The notes under the pieces are model-generated. The model made no database searches. It was not told the origin of the DNA and worked only from the letters and a program-made list of their open reading frames with translations. A DNA stretch of 64,000 bases from CAWCUK01 sp963798775. Its GTDB lineage: Bacteria; Bacteroidota; Ignavibacteria; Ignavibacteriales; Ignavibacteriaceae. Positions 25,492 to 37,875 of this stretch are shown here, piece by piece. The position numbers and the translations under genes are program-made. Within the stretch, counting starts at the first letter, position 1; every line of letters begins with the position of its first letter. Location of the stretch: positions 496,001-560,000 of the forward strand of contig CAWCUK010000001.1 in the NCBI GenBank assembly GCA_963798775.1, given 5' to 3'.

Positions 25492-27589
25492 TTATGCGGT
25501 TACGGATTTTTTACCCAATGTTTTTTCAGCAATTTCATCAGCAATGGATTTTGGAACTTCGGCATAATGATCAAACTGCATTGAGTAAATTGCACGGCCT
25601 TGTGTCATAGATCTTAATACAGTTGCATAACCGAACATTTCCGATAAAGGAACGTGGGATTTAATAATTTGAGCATCTTTTCGAGCAGAAAAACCATCTA
25701 TTTTTCCACGACGAGAATTTAAATCGCCCATTACATCTCCCAAATATTCTTCCGGAGTTGTAACTTCCACGCTCATTATAGGCTCCAGCAAAGCAGGTTT
25801 TGCTTTTCTTGCTCCTTCTTTAAATGCTAATGAACCGGCAACTTTAAATGATAATTCATCGGAATCCACATCATGGTAAGACCCATCGTATAGTTTTGCT
25901 TTTATATCAACAACAGGGAAACCTGCGACAACACCGTTTTTCATAGCTTCTTGAATACCGACTGAAACTGCCGGAATATATTCTTTAGGAACAGTTCCGC
26001 CTACAATAGCATTTTCAAATTCATAGCCTTTACCCGGTTCATTAGGTGAAAGTTCAACCCAAACATGACCGAATTTACCGCGTCCGCCAGATTGTTTAAC
26101 GAATTTACCTTCCGCATTAACTGTTTGTGTAATAGATTCTCTGTACGCAACTTGAGGTTTACCTACATTTGCTTCAACTTTAAATTCTCGCTTCATTCGA
26201 TCAACTAAAATTTCAAGATGAAGTTCGCCCATACCGCTAATTAGAGTCTGGCCTGTTTCTTCATTAATTTTAACTCTGAAAGTAGGATCTTCATCAGATA
26301 ATTTTACTAATGATTCTGATAATTTTTCCTGGTCAGCCTTAGTTTTTGGTTCAATTGCAATTTCAATAACAGGTTCAGGAAATACAATTTTTTCTAATTG
26401 AATACGGATCATCTTCTGTACAAAGAGTATCACCTGTTTTGGTAAATTTAAGTCCAACTGCGGCTGCAATATCACCGGCTTTTACTTCTGTAACTTCTTC
26501 TCTATGATTAGCATGCATCTGAAGAAGACGGCTAATTCTTTCTTTCTTTCCGCTTACTGCATTATAAATGTAAGAACCCGCGGTTAAAGTACCGGCATAA
26601 ACTCTAAAGAAAGTTAATTTACCGACATAAGCATCATTCATAATTTTAAATGCAAGTGCTGCGAATTTTTCGTTAGGATCTATTTTTCTCTTAATACTAT
26701 CATTAAGGCCAATATGATGTGCTTCAATTTCCTTAAAATCAATTGGAGAAGGAAGAAAATCAACTACAGAATCAAGTAATTTCTGAACACCTTTATTTTT
26801 GAAAGCCGACCCGCATAAAACCGGGATAATTTTTAATTCAATGGTAGCTTTTCTTAATACATCGATAACTTCTTTTTCTGTAATTTCTTGTCCGTCTAAA
26901 TATTTTTCGAGCAAAGTATCATCTACATCCGAAACTGCTTCCAACATTTCTGTTCTATATTTATTAGCGGTTTCCATTAAATCTTCAGGAATCTCTATTT
27001 CATCATAGGTAGCGCCAAAAGTTTCATCATGATACATTCTGGCTTTAAATGAGATTAAATCAATAACACCCGAAAATATATCGCCTTCACCAATTGGTAA
27101 ATTGATAGGAATAGCATTCGCGCCCAATCGTTCTCTCATCATCTGAAGAGCATTATAAAAATCAGCTCCGGTTCTATCCATTTTATTTATAAAAGCAATT
27201 CTGGGAACACGATATTTATCTGCTTGTCTCCAAACAGTTTCTGATTGAGGTTCAACACCGCCGACGGCGCAGAATAAAGCTACGGCTCCGTCTAAAACTC
27301 TTAATGATCTCTCAACTTCAACTGTAAAATCAACGTGTCCCGGAGTATCAATAATATTTATTTGATGTTCATTCCAAAAACAAGTAGTTGCGGCACTGGT
27401 AATAGTAATACCGCGTTCTTTTTCTTGCTCCATCCAGTCCATAGTAGCGGCACCATCATGCACTTCGCCTAATCTATGTAATCTTCCGGTGTAAAAAAGA
27501 ATACGCTCAGTAGTTGTGGTTTTACCAGCATCAATGTGAGCCATAATCCCAATATTTCTTACCTTTTCAATATTTTGTTTTCCAGCCAT
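25492..27589 (-). CDS. fusA: Translation elongation factor G (one frame break as given)
   Basis: About 699 codons with the frame shift near 26402. The first 396 residues hold the GTPase domain (HIDAGKTTTTERILFYTG, DTPGHVDFTVEVERSL, NKMDRTGADF). The second frame resumes at QLEKIVFPEPVIEIAIEPK and holds domains III-V, ending in the usual SMTQGRAIYSMQFDHYAEVP region. EF-G drives translocation. An essential single gene here, so the extra base is most likely a sequence error. Confidence 0.94.
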
Positions 27590-27626
27590 ATCTTAATCTT
27601 TTTCTTTTTACCTTATCTTAGTTTAT

Positions 27627-28094
27627 TTACCATTTAAAGTGAGCAAACGCTTTATTTGCTTCAGCCATTCTATGAGTATCTTCTTTTTTCTTTACTGCCG
27701 AGCCTTCGCCATTTGCCGCAGCCATTAATTCAGCCGCAAGCTTTAAAGACATTGATTTATCATTTCTACCACGAGCATAAGTTTTCAACCATCTCATTGC
27801 AAGAGCATTTCTTCTTTCAGGCCTAACTTCGGTAGGAACTTGATAAGTTGCCCCACCAACTCTACGGCTTCTTACTTCAATCAAGGGTTGAGTATTGCTC
27901 AATGCTTTTTTGAATACTTCCAAACCGGCCTTTTTTGTTCTTTCTTCAATTACTTCAAATGCTTTATAAACAACTGCTCTGGCTTTAGATTTTTTGCCGT
28001 CATACATTATGTTGTTTATGAATTTTGCAACCAAAACATCATTGAATTTTGGATCCGGTTTTAAATATTTTTTCTCTGATCTTTTCTTTCTCAT
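27627..28094 (-). CDS. rpsG: 30S ribosomal protein S7
   Basis: The protein is 155 aa, normal S7. Starts MRKKRSEKKYLKPDPKFND and has SRRVGGATYQVPTEVRPERR and GEGSAVKKKEDTHRMAEANK. S7 nucleates assembly of the 30S head and lines the E site. Lies 5 bases after rpsL. Confidence 0.98.
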   Translation of the reverse strand: MRKKRSEKKYLKPDPKFNDVLVAKFINNIMYDGKKSKARAVVYKAFEVIEERTKKAGLEVFKKALSNTQPLIEVRSRRVGGATYQVPTEVRPERRNALAMRWLKTYARGRNDKSMSLKLAAELMAAANGEGSAVKKKEDTHRMAEANKAFAHFKW

Positions 28095-28099
28095 AATAT

Positions 28100-28477
28100 T
28101 TATTTAGCCTTTGGTTTTTTAGCTCCGTACTTAGATCTTCCTTTTTTTCTGTCTTCTACCCCGCTGGTGTCTAAAGTACCTCTAATAATGTGGTAACGAA
28201 CACCCGGTAAATCTTTTACTCTACCGCCTCTAATAAGTACGATGGAGTGCTCTTGTAGATTGTGCCCTTCACCGGGAATATACGCGGTAACTTCCATGCT
28301 ATTTGTAAGCCTAACTCTTGCAACTTTTCTTAAGGCAGAATTAGGTTTTTTTGGAGTAGTAGTATATACCCTTGTACATACACCTCTTTTTTGAGGACAT
28401 GCGTCAAGAGCCGGAGCTTTATTTTTAGCAAGTATTTGAACTCGGCCTTTTCTTACTAACTGATTTATTGTGGGCAC
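28100..28477 (-). CDS. rpsL: 30S ribosomal protein S12
   Basis: The protein is 125 aa with a GTG start behind GAGGAG. Contains TTPKKPNSALRKVARVRLTN with Lys at the classical streptomycin-resistance position (so predicted sensitive-type sequence), and GRVKDLPGVRYHIIRGTLD. Controls decoding accuracy. It is the first gene of the str unit and has its own promoter upstream. Confidence 0.98.
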   Translation of the reverse strand: MPTINQLVRKGRVQILAKNKAPALDACPQKRGVCTRVYTTTPKKPNSALRKVARVRLTNSMEVTAYIPGEGHNLQEHSIVLIRGGRVKDLPGVRYHIIRGTLDTSGVEDRKKGRSKYGAKKPKAK

Positions 28478-28524
28478 TAAATTAACTCCTCATCTTAGTC
28501 TATCTTAAAAAATTTCAGACTCCA

Positions 28525-28553
28525 AATATAGGATTTGAGTCAAATTATGTCAA
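28525..28553 (-). promoter_or_regulatory. Promoter of the str operon (rpsL)
   Basis: On the minus strand a perfect -35 TTGACA (28548-28553) and TATATT (28525-28530) are separated by 17 bases. The -10 continues as TATATTTG, which also fits the Bacteroidota TAnnTTTG pattern. It lies about 48 bases upstream of the rpsL GTG and after the rpoC terminator. Confidence 0.8.
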
Positions 28554-28594
28554 GAAATATCGAAATTATTTTTGCTTTTTTTAACGATTTAATA

Positions 28595-28640
28595 TAAAAA
28601 ATCCGGTTCTCAAAGAGATTTTTTGATGAACCGGATTTAT
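28595..28640 (-). terminator. Rho-independent terminator after rpoC
   Basis: On the minus strand AAATCCGGTTC pairs with GAACCGGATTT around an 18-base loop, followed by T residues. It lies about 10 bases beyond the rpoC stop and separates rpoBC from the str promoter. Confidence 0.88.
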
Positions 28641-28648
28641 TTTTACAA

Positions 28649-31600
28649 TTATTGCTGTGCTTGTACTTCTTCTTCCTCCGTAATTTCCGGTTCTACCTCT
28701 TCGGTTTTCAGAATAATATTACGATATTTTTTAAGTCCGGAGCCAGCAGGAATCAAATGTCCCATTACAACATTTTCTTTTAAGCCTAAAAGATAATCTA
28801 CTTTTGCTTCGGTTGCCGCGTTCGCAAGAACTTTTGTTGTTTCCTGGAAAGACGCAGCTGAAATAAAGCTTTCAGTAGAAAGTGCGGCTTGGGTAATACC
28901 AAGAAGAACGTGTTCGAATGTTGCTGGTTCAGCATCTCTAGCTATAATTTGCTGCTTACTCTTCTTCTTCAAATCAGCGTTTACTTCTCTGAATTTATTT
29001 CGAGGAATAAGTTGTCCTTCCTTGAAACGTGAATCACCTTTATCCTCACACACCACCATTGCCATTATTTTATTATTTTCTTCAATAAATTCATTTCTGT
29101 CAACAATATCTTCTTCAAGGAAGCGTGTATCTCCCGGAGATACAATTTTAATTTTTTGAAGCATCTGACGTACAATTACTTCAATATGTTTATCATTTAT
29201 TTTTACACCCTGAAGACGGTAAACATCCTGAATTTCATTAACGAGATATTCTTGAACTGCGCTTGTACCCTTAATTTTCAAAATATCATGCGGATTTATT
29301 GGTCCGTCTGTAATTTTTTCACCGGCAGGAATTTCATCATTCTCTTGTACAAGAACATGTTTTCCTAACGGTACATTATATTTTTTCTCATCTGATTTAT
29401 CAGGCGCAATAACTATAATTTCTCTTGAACCTTTTTTTCTGGCACCGAATTTTACAGTTCCCTCAATTTCGCAAACAATTGCCGGTTCTTGAGGACTTCT
29501 GGCTTCGAATAATTCTGTTACTCTCGGCAGACCACCGGTAATATCACGGCTTTTACTTGCTTGTTTAGAAATCTTAGCCAAAATTGTACCTGCCGGAATA
29601 GATTCACCTTCATCTACAGAAAGATAAGCTCTGGTAGGAATATTGAAAGATTTTCTTGTTCCGTCCTCGGCTTCTACTGCTATACTAGGTGTTAATGTTT
29701 TATCCTTAGATTCAATAACTACTTTTTGAACGTGACCTGTTTGTTCATCGGTAACTTGCTGTAAAGTTACGCCTTCAATTAAATCTACGAATTTAACACG
29801 GCCTGCAATATCAGTTAAAATAACCGAATTATAAGGATCGTGATTGTAAAGAGGTGTACGTTTTTTAATAGCCTGTCCGTCATTTACAACTAATTCAGAG
29901 CCATAAGGAACATCATATTTTTTTATTTGACGATTATTTTCATCATATATTCCGATTACACCGCGTCTTCCGGTAACAACTTTTACGGTACCTAAGAAAT
30001 CAGATTTTTCAACGTACGTTAATCTTTCCAATTTAACTATACCGTCTGCGCTTGAATCTACCTGAGATTGACTTGCGATTCTTGATGAAGTTCCGCCTAA
30101 GTGGAAGGTTCTAAGTGTAAGCTGTGTACCCGGTTCACCGATTGATTGTGCGGCAACTATACCTACAGCTTCACCGATTTCTACAAGTTTACCGTTTGTT
30201 AGATTTCTACCATAGCATTTTGCACAAACTCCGCGTTTAGATTCACATGTTAATACTGTTCTTATATATACTGAATCAATATTTGAATCTTCAATTTTAT
30301 CGGCTACTTCTTCAGTAATTAGTTCACCGGCTTCAATAATCACTTCATCTGTGCGAGGATCGAAAACATCTTCCTGAGCAACACGACCTGTGATTCTTTC
30401 ACCTAATGGTTCTCTTTCCTGCTCAACATCTTTAAGAGCTGTAATTTCTACTCCGAGAATAGTTCCGCAATCAACTTCAGAAATAATCATATCTTGAGAA
30501 ACATCAACCAATCTTCTTGTTAGATAACCGGCATCAGCTGTTTTTAACGCTGTATCTGCTAAACCTTTACGAGCACCGTGAGTTGAAATAAAATACTCAA
30601 GTACTGAAAGACCTTCTTTAAAATTAGCTACAATCGGGTTTTCAATAATTTCACCGGCTTGTCCAGATAAACTTTTTTGAGGTTTCATCATAAGACCGCG
30701 CATACCTGCTAATTGTCTTACCTGTTCTTGAGAACCTCTAGCACCGGAATCAACCATCATATGAAGAGAATTGAAACCATTATTGTGGCCTTTAATTTTA
30801 TCCATCAAAGCACGGGCAACATCGTTTGTTGTATGTGTCCAAACGTCAATAATTTTATTGTAACGTTCTGCATCGGTAATAACACCTTGTTCATGTTCGT
30901 TTAGAATAGATTCAACTCGTTTATTAGCTTTTGTAATTAATCCTACTTTTTCTTCAGGAATAATCATATCAGCATAACTTACCGATAAACCACCGGCTGT
31001 TGAATACCTGAAACCAAGGTCTTTTAAATCATCAAGGAATTTTGCGGTAACTTTATTACCCAATTTCATAAACATTTTACCGATAAAACCGCCGAATGTT
31101 TTCTTGATAAGAAGTTGGTTATAATAACCCATTTCTTTAGGCACTATCTGGTTAAATATTACTCTTCCGGTAGTTGTTTCTATTAATTTACCGTCTATTC
31201 TAACTTTAATTTTTGTATGAAGACCTACTATTTTTGTATTATATGCAATTATTACTTCATCAGGAGAACCAAACATCATGTTCTCCCCTTTTTCACCTTC
31301 TTTATATTTGGTTAAATAATAGCAGCCTAAAACTATATCCTGAGTAGGCACAACTATTGGACTGCCGTTTTGAGGTGAAAGAATATTATGACTACTTAAC
31401 ATTAATAAAGATGCTTCTAATTGCGCTTCGTAAGAAAGTGGTACGTGAACCGCCATTTGGTCACCGTCAAAATCGGCATTAAATGCGGTACAAACCATAG
31501 GATGAAGCTGAATTGCACGGCCATCAATCAATGTTGGCTGAAAAGCTTGAATACCTAACCTATGCAAAGTTGGGGCACGATTAAGAAGTATCGGGTGTCC

Positions 31601-32883
31601 TTCAATTATCTTGGCTAGTATATCCCAAATAATAGGATCTTTTCTATCGACAACTTTTCTCGCGCTTTTAACTGTTTTATTATGTCCTCTTTCAATTAAT
31701 TTTTTAATTATAAAAGGTTTAAATAATTCCACAGCCATATCTTTCGGCAATCCACACTGATGCAGTTTTAATTCAGGACCAACTACAATAACAGAACGGC
31801 CTGAATAATCAACACGTTTACCTAAAAGGTTTTGACGGAAACGGCCTTGTTTACCTTTAAGCATATCGCTTAAAGATTTTAAAGGTCTGTTGTTATCGCT
31901 TCTAACAGCACTTCCGCGTCTTGAATTATCAAAAAGAGCATCAACAGATTCTTGAAGCATTCTTTTTTCGTTACGAAGAATAACTTCGGGAGCTTTAATA
32001 TCAATCAATCTTTTTAATCTGTTATTTCTAATTATCACTCTTCTATAAAGATCGTTTAGATCGCTAGTAGCAAATCTTCCACCTTCAAGCGGCACTAAAG
32101 GTCTTAATTCCGGCGGAATAACAGGAATATATCCTAATACCATCCATTCCGGTCTATTGGGAACTTTTCCTTCCTTTTCTTTAAAAGCTTCTAAAACTCT
32201 TAATCTTTTAAGAAGGTCGGCTTTTTTTTGTTGGGAAGTTTCTACCTTTAACTGATCTCTTAATTCTTTAGAAAGTCTTTCAATATCAGTTTGTTTAAAA
32301 TTTCTTTAACTGCTTCACCGCCTATTTTAGCAACAAACTTTTTCGGATCATTATCCTCAAGTTTTTCATTGCCGGCCGGAAGTGAATTTAATACTTCAAA
32401 ATATTGATCTTCAGAAATAAGATCTAGGCGGCTTAATCCTGTAGGACCGGGATTAATTACAACATACGATTCATAATAAATAATTTTTTCAAGCTCTTTT
32501 AAGCTTACGCCTATAATGTTTCCAATTTTAGACGGCTGAGCTCTAAAAAACCAAATATGCACAACCGGAACGGCTAGGGCAATATGTCCCATTCTTTCGC
32601 GGCGAACACTTTTTTGCGTAACTTCAACACCACAACGATCGCAAATAATTCCTTTATATCTAATTCTTTTATATTTACCGCAAAAACACTCCCAATCGCG
32701 CGTCGGCCCAAAAATTTTCTCACAGAATAAACCATCTTTTTCGGGACGAAATGAACGATAGTTAATTGTTTCCGGTTTTGTAACTTCACCATATGATCTA
32801 GATAATATATCGTCAGGACTAGCTAAACCTATAGTAATAGTATTTATATCCTGCATTGCATTTTCTTGAACTCTATAAGGCAT
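28649..32883 (-). CDS. rpoC: DNA-directed RNA polymerase beta' subunit (one frame break as given)
   Basis: About 1411 codons. An A-run near 32292 is one base short, splitting the first 200 residues from the rest. The N-terminal zinc site (CFCGKYKRIRYKGIICDRCG), the catalytic NADFDGDQMAVHVP with its Asp triad, the trigger-loop region and the second zinc cluster (CESKRGVCAKC) are all present. The C-terminus ends in an acidic Glu/Gln-rich tail. Lies 42 bases after rpoB and before a strong terminator. Confidence 0.95.
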
Positions 32884-32925
32884 AATTTTAATCTCCTAAT
32901 TTCTAAGTGAAAAATTAGTTCAATG

Positions 32926-35900
32926 TTAATTTATTTTTATATCCAGACCTAAGCCCTGGAGTTCTTTAATTAACACATTGAACGATTCAGGAATATTCGG
33001 CTCCTGTAAGTTTTCACCTTTTACAATAGCTTCATACGCTTTTGCTCTACCAGCAACATCATCACTTTTTATTGTTAATATTTCTTGAAGAATATTTGCG
33101 GCACCGTAACCTTCAAGCGCCCAAACTTCCATTTCTCCGAATCTCTGACCACCGAATTGCGCTTTTCCGCCTAAGGGTTGCTGAGTAATTAAGGAGTATG
33201 GTCCAATTGATCTTGCATGTATTTTATCATCAACTAAATGGCTTAGTTTAAGCATATAAATATATCCGCAAGTTACTTTTTGATGGAATTTCTCTCCGGA
33301 TCTTCCATCATATAATTCAGTTTTACTTCCTTTTTCTATTCCGGCTTTTACCAGCCAATCATCAACATCTTCAATTTTTGCGCCATCAAAAATCGGAGTT
33401 GCAAATTTTACTCCAAGCATTTTTCCCGCCCAACCGAGAGCAGTTTCATATAACTGTCCAAGGTTCATACGAGAAGGTACGCCAAGAGGATTTAATATTA
33501 TATCAACCGGTTTTCCGTCAGGCAAGAAAGGCATATCTTCCTGAGGTACTATTTTTGCCACAACACCTTTATTACCGTGTCTTCCGGCCATTTTATCACC
33601 TACTGAAAGTTTACGTTTTTTAGCAACATAAACTTTTGCAAGTTGAACAATTCCCGGAGGAAGTTCATCACCGCTGGTAATTTTTATTCTTTCACTTTTA
33701 TAATCTTCTTCTAAAGTTCGCAAGAACATCAAAATAATTTTGATATAATGTTTTAATATTAGTATTTAATTTCTTCGATTCAAACCAATCAAGAGTATAA
33801 TCAAGCTTGGTAACATCTTCCATTGAAGTAAAAGTATTATCTTTTATTGCAGTTCCGCTTCTAAGAACAATGCTTCCGTCAAGATCACGAATACCATTTG
33901 TAGTTTTTCCATCAGAAAGTTTAGTTAATTTTTCAACTAATTTTTCGTAATGAGAATCTTAAAGTTTGTCTATGTTCTTGTTCTAATTTTCAAGTTGTTT
34001 CTTTTCAACTTTTTTTGAGTCAGTGTCTCTTCTTTTTCTGCTGAAGAGTCTTGTTTTAATTACAGTACCTTTTAATCCAGGAGGCGCTTTTAACGAAGCA
34101 TCTTTTACATCGCCAGCTTTATCTCCGAATATTGCGCGTAAAAGTTTTTCTTCAGGAGTAGGATCGGTTTCACCTTTAGGTGTAATTTTTCCGATAAGAA
34201 TATCACCCTCTTTTACTTCCGCGCCTTCCCTAATAATACCGTTTTCATCAAGATTTTTTACTGCTTCTTCACTAACATTCGGAATTTCACGTGTTAATTC
34301 TTCTTCCCCTCGTTTTGTTTCTCTAACCTGAAGTTCAAATTCTTCAATATGAATAGAAGTATAAACATCTTCGCTTACAACTCTTTCACTAATAATAATA
34401 GCATCTTCAAAATTATAACCTCTCCAAGGCATAAATGCGACCAAAACGTTTCTTCCGAGAGCTAATTCTCCGCCTGTCGGTTGAACAGCCGTCTGCAAGA
34501 ACATCGCCTTTTGAAACTCTTTGTCCTTCTTGAACAATTGGTCTTTGATTAACACATGTTTCCTGGTTTGTTCCGCTAAATTTAGTTAACCTATAAGTAT
34601 ACTCTTTTAACATCATTAAAGCTTGTTAATGCTTCAATACTGTTTGGATTAATATCATACTTAACAATTATTTTATTTGCGTCAACATATTCAACAATAC
34701 CGTTATCTTCCGCAACAATTACGGCTCTGGAATCGGTTGCAAGTTTCTTTTCCATTCCGGTTCCTACAATCGGGGCTTCGGGACGAAGTAAAGGAACAGC
34801 TTGGCGCTGCATATTCGAACCCATCAAAGCTCTGTTAGCATCATCATGTTCCAGGAAATGGAATTAATGCGGCGGCCGCACTTACAATTTGAGCAGGTGC
34901 AACATCCATATATTGAATATTATCCGGAGTAAGTATCGGAAATTCACCTTTATTTCTTGATTTAACTCTTTCAAGCACAAATTTTGATTGATCATTTAAA
35001 GGTGCGTTTGCCTGAGCAATTGTAAAATTGATCTTCTTGTTCAGCTGTTAAATATTCAACCTCATCTAGAAACTTTTCCGCTTTCAACTTTTCTGTATGG
35101 AGTTTCAAGAAATCCATATCTGTTTACTCTTGCATAAATGGTTAAGTGAAGAAATAAGACCGATGTTCGGGCCTTCAGGAGTTTCAATCGGACATAAACG
35201 TCCGTAATGAGTATAGTGAACGTCACGAACTTCAAATCCGGCTCTTTCTCTTGTTAAACCGCCAGGTCCTAATGCAGACATTCTTCTTTTATGTGTCATT
35301 TCTGCCAAAGGATTTGTCTGATCCATAAACTGCGAAAGCTGATTTGTACCAAAGAACGCATTTATTACACTGCTTATGGTTCTTGCATTAACAAGATCTT
35401 GCGGAGTAAAGTTTTCGGTATCGCGCATATTCATTCTTTCTTTTATGGTTCTGTGCCATACGCGCCATACCAATATTAAACTGCTGTGCCTAATTGTTCA
35501 CCAACAGTTTTAACTCTTCTGTTTCCTAAATGATCTATATCATCAACAGTTTCATTTCCGTTTCTCAATTTGATGATATATTTCATAATAGAAATAATAT
35601 CTTCAACAGTAAGGACAGTAGTTGTTTCAGGGATATCCAGTTTTAATTTGTCGTTCATTCTATGACGGCCAACATCACCAAGATCATATCTCTTATCATT
35701 AAAGAATAATTTATCAATCAAAGCCTGAGCAGTATCTACATCAGGCGCTTCACCTGAACGTAACTGGCGATAAATTGCATAACAAAGCTTCTTCTTTTGT
35801 ATGCGAAGTATCTTTTCTTAAAGTGTTTACAATTAAATCCTGATCAGGAGAAGTTTCAGAATTAGATAAATTTTAATATTTCAACTTCAGCTTCTTTTAA

Positions 35901-36695
35901 TCTTTCAATATCTTCTTCTGTTAAAACACTGTCTTTGGTTAGGAAAATTTCACCGGTGGACATATCAAAAACATCACTGGCTATTGTTCTTCCAATATAA
36001 TCTTCAATGTTAACTTTTTTAACGTCAATTTCTTCAACAAGATTGAATAAACTTAATATTTCTTCATCTGTTGCAAAATCCAATGCACGTAATAATGTAG
36101 TAGCAGGAAATTTCTTTCTTCTATCTATATATACATACATTACATAATTTATATCCGTAGCAAATTCAACCCAGGAACCTCTTAACGGAATAATTCTGGC
36201 TGAATAAATTGGTGTTCCGTTAGGGTGAACTGTTTGTGAAAAAGCAACACCCGGCGAACGATGCAGCTGTGAAACAACAACTCTTTCTGCTCCGTTAATT
36301 ACAAATGTTCCTTTTTCAGTCATAAATGGAAGATTACCAAGATAAACTTCCTGTTCAACACTATTTACAAATTCTTCAGTTTCAGGATCTTTTGCAGAAA
36401 GACGTAGTTTTCCTTTAAGAGGAGCGGCAAAAGTTAACCCTCTTTCAAGGCATTCAACAACAGAAAATCGCGGTTTTTCAATAGAATATTCTATAAAATC
36501 CAGTCTGTAATTTTCTTTATTATCGAAAATCGGAAAATTAGTACTAAATACTGCTTGAAGACCTTTGTTTTCTCTCTTGCAGGGGGAATATTCATTTGTA
36601 CAAAATCTTCGAAAGCGTGCTGTTTGAATACTAAGAAGGTCGGGAGCTTCGATTACAGAGGGAATTCTGCCAAAGGAAATTCTCTTATTATCCAA
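32926..36695 (-). CDS. rpoB: DNA-directed RNA polymerase beta subunit (many frame breaks as given)
   Basis: About 1256 codons with a TTG start behind GGAGG (DNKRISFGRIPSVIEAPDLL). At least seven frame changes occur, concentrated between 33.7 and 35.9 kb; those I could reconstruct are single extra bases (for example near 35477 and 35457). Conserved blocks survive in different frames: SQLHRSPGV, the rifampicin-region LSQFMDQTNPLAEMTHKRR then SALGPGGLTRERAGFEVRD, PYRxNPEDAII-like RGYNFEDAIIISERVV, and the C-terminal GGKAQFGGQRFGEMEVWALE. No residues appear lost, so I regard it as one intact gene with sequence errors. Confidence 0.9.
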
Positions 36696-36762
36696 TTGTA
36701 AACCTCCAATTATTTTTCTTTTTCTTTTCTATCTTAGCTTAAAACAACGATGTCTAATAATA

Positions 36763-36803
36763 TAAAAAAGCGATAAGACGGATTACTCCGACTTATCACT
36801 TTT
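36763..36803 (-). terminator. Terminator or attenuator between rplL and rpoB
   Basis: On the minus strand AAAAG-T-GATAAG pairs with CTTATC-G-CTTTT around a loop that can itself pair (CGGA with TCCG), then a T-run. Lies about 37 bases after the rplL stop and about 70 before rpoB. A partial terminator at this place is known in E. coli, where it lowers rpoBC relative to rplJL. Confidence 0.82.
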
Positions 36804-36839
36804 AATAAAATGCATATGTGATATTAAAATTAAAATAAA

Positions 36840-37215
36840 TTATTTTACTTCTACAGTAGCGCCGGCATCTTCAAACTCTTTTTTAAGTTTTTCAGCTTCA
36901 TCTTTAGATACAGCTTCTTTAACAGGTTTTGGAGCAGAATCTACAAGATCTTTAGCTTCTTTTAAGCCTAAGCCTGTATGAGCTCTTACTACTTTAATTA
37001 CATTTATTTTCTTCTCACCGGCAGCAATTAAGAATAACATCAAATTCAGTTTTTTCTTCTTCAGGAGCTGCTGCTGCTGCTGGAGCTGCTGCCATCATAA
37101 CAGGAGCTGCTGCAGTTACACCAAATTCATCTTCTAATGCTGTTTTTAATTCAGATGCTTCTAATAGAGATAATCCTTTTATCTTCTCAACAATTTCAGC
37201 TATTTTTTCTGACAT
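36840..37215 (-). CDS. rplL: 50S ribosomal protein L7/L12 (one frame break as given)
   Basis: An extra base near 37027 breaks the frame; removing it gives EFDVILIAAGEKKINVIKVV and about 125 residues. The N-terminal dimerisation domain (IKGLSLLEASELKTALEDEF), the Ala/Pro hinge and the C-terminal factor-binding domain (AHTGLGLKEAKDLVDSAPKP) are all present. L7/L12 forms the stalk that recruits translation GTPases. Follows rplJ, before an attenuator and rpoB. Confidence 0.94.
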
Positions 37216-37258
37216 TTTATAGTTCTCCTACTAATTTATATTACTTAAAATTTCAATT

Positions 37259-37783
37259 TTATGCTGCTTCTTTTTGAGAAATTTCGTCGATTACACTAAC
37301 TAAATCTCTCATTACAGCATTTATTGCGCCAACAATTCCCGAAGCAGGTGCATTGAGGCTGCCAAGGATACCTGCAATAATTTCATTTTTAGAAGGAAGA
37401 CTAGCTAATTCATCTAAATTAGTTCCTTCATAATACTGATCTTCAATGTAGCAGGCTTTTAAAGCTAATTTTTTTTTATTATCAAAATATTTTTTGATAA
37501 TTTTTGCGGGAGCTACAGGATTTTCAGATGCAAAGGCAAAACCCGTCATTCCAACTAAATGATCTCCTAGTTTATCATATTTTCCGGCTTCATCAATTGC
37601 GCGTTTAAATAAAGTATTTTTAAATACTTTATATTTAACACCTTCTTTACGGAATTCATTCCTGATTTCGGTATATCGTCGGCAACAGATATTCCGGAAT
37701 AATCTGTTAGATAAACAGCAGAGGAGCTTTCAATCATTTCTTTAACTTCTGAAACTGATTTCAGCTTTTTCGTTCTTATTCAT
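37259..37783 (-). CDS. rplJ: 50S ribosomal protein L10 (two frame breaks as given)
   Basis: Start ATG at 37783 behind GGGAG. Corrected sequence begins MNKNEK...SVSEVKEMIESSSAVYL. The frame is broken near 37760 and 37680 by single bases. The long intact part has MTGFAFASENPVAPAKIIKK and ends AVMRDLVSVIDEISQKEAA, the helix that binds L7/L12 dimers. L10 anchors the stalk. Lies between rplA and rplL. Confidence 0.9.
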
Positions 37784-37875
37784 TTTTCTCCCATACCAGA
37801 TATTAAATTAATCGAGTCGGCCTGCCAATTTAGAAGGTTAGAAGCATTTATTTTTTTGAGTGCGTAAACTTTTAT

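Noticed and set aside
37784..37875. Possible L10 (rplJ) autoregulatory leader RNA
   Set aside because: The 92-base spacer contains GGCAGGCCGA, which vaguely recalls L10 leaders, but I could not fold a convincing consensus, and nearby indels make the sequence unreliable.
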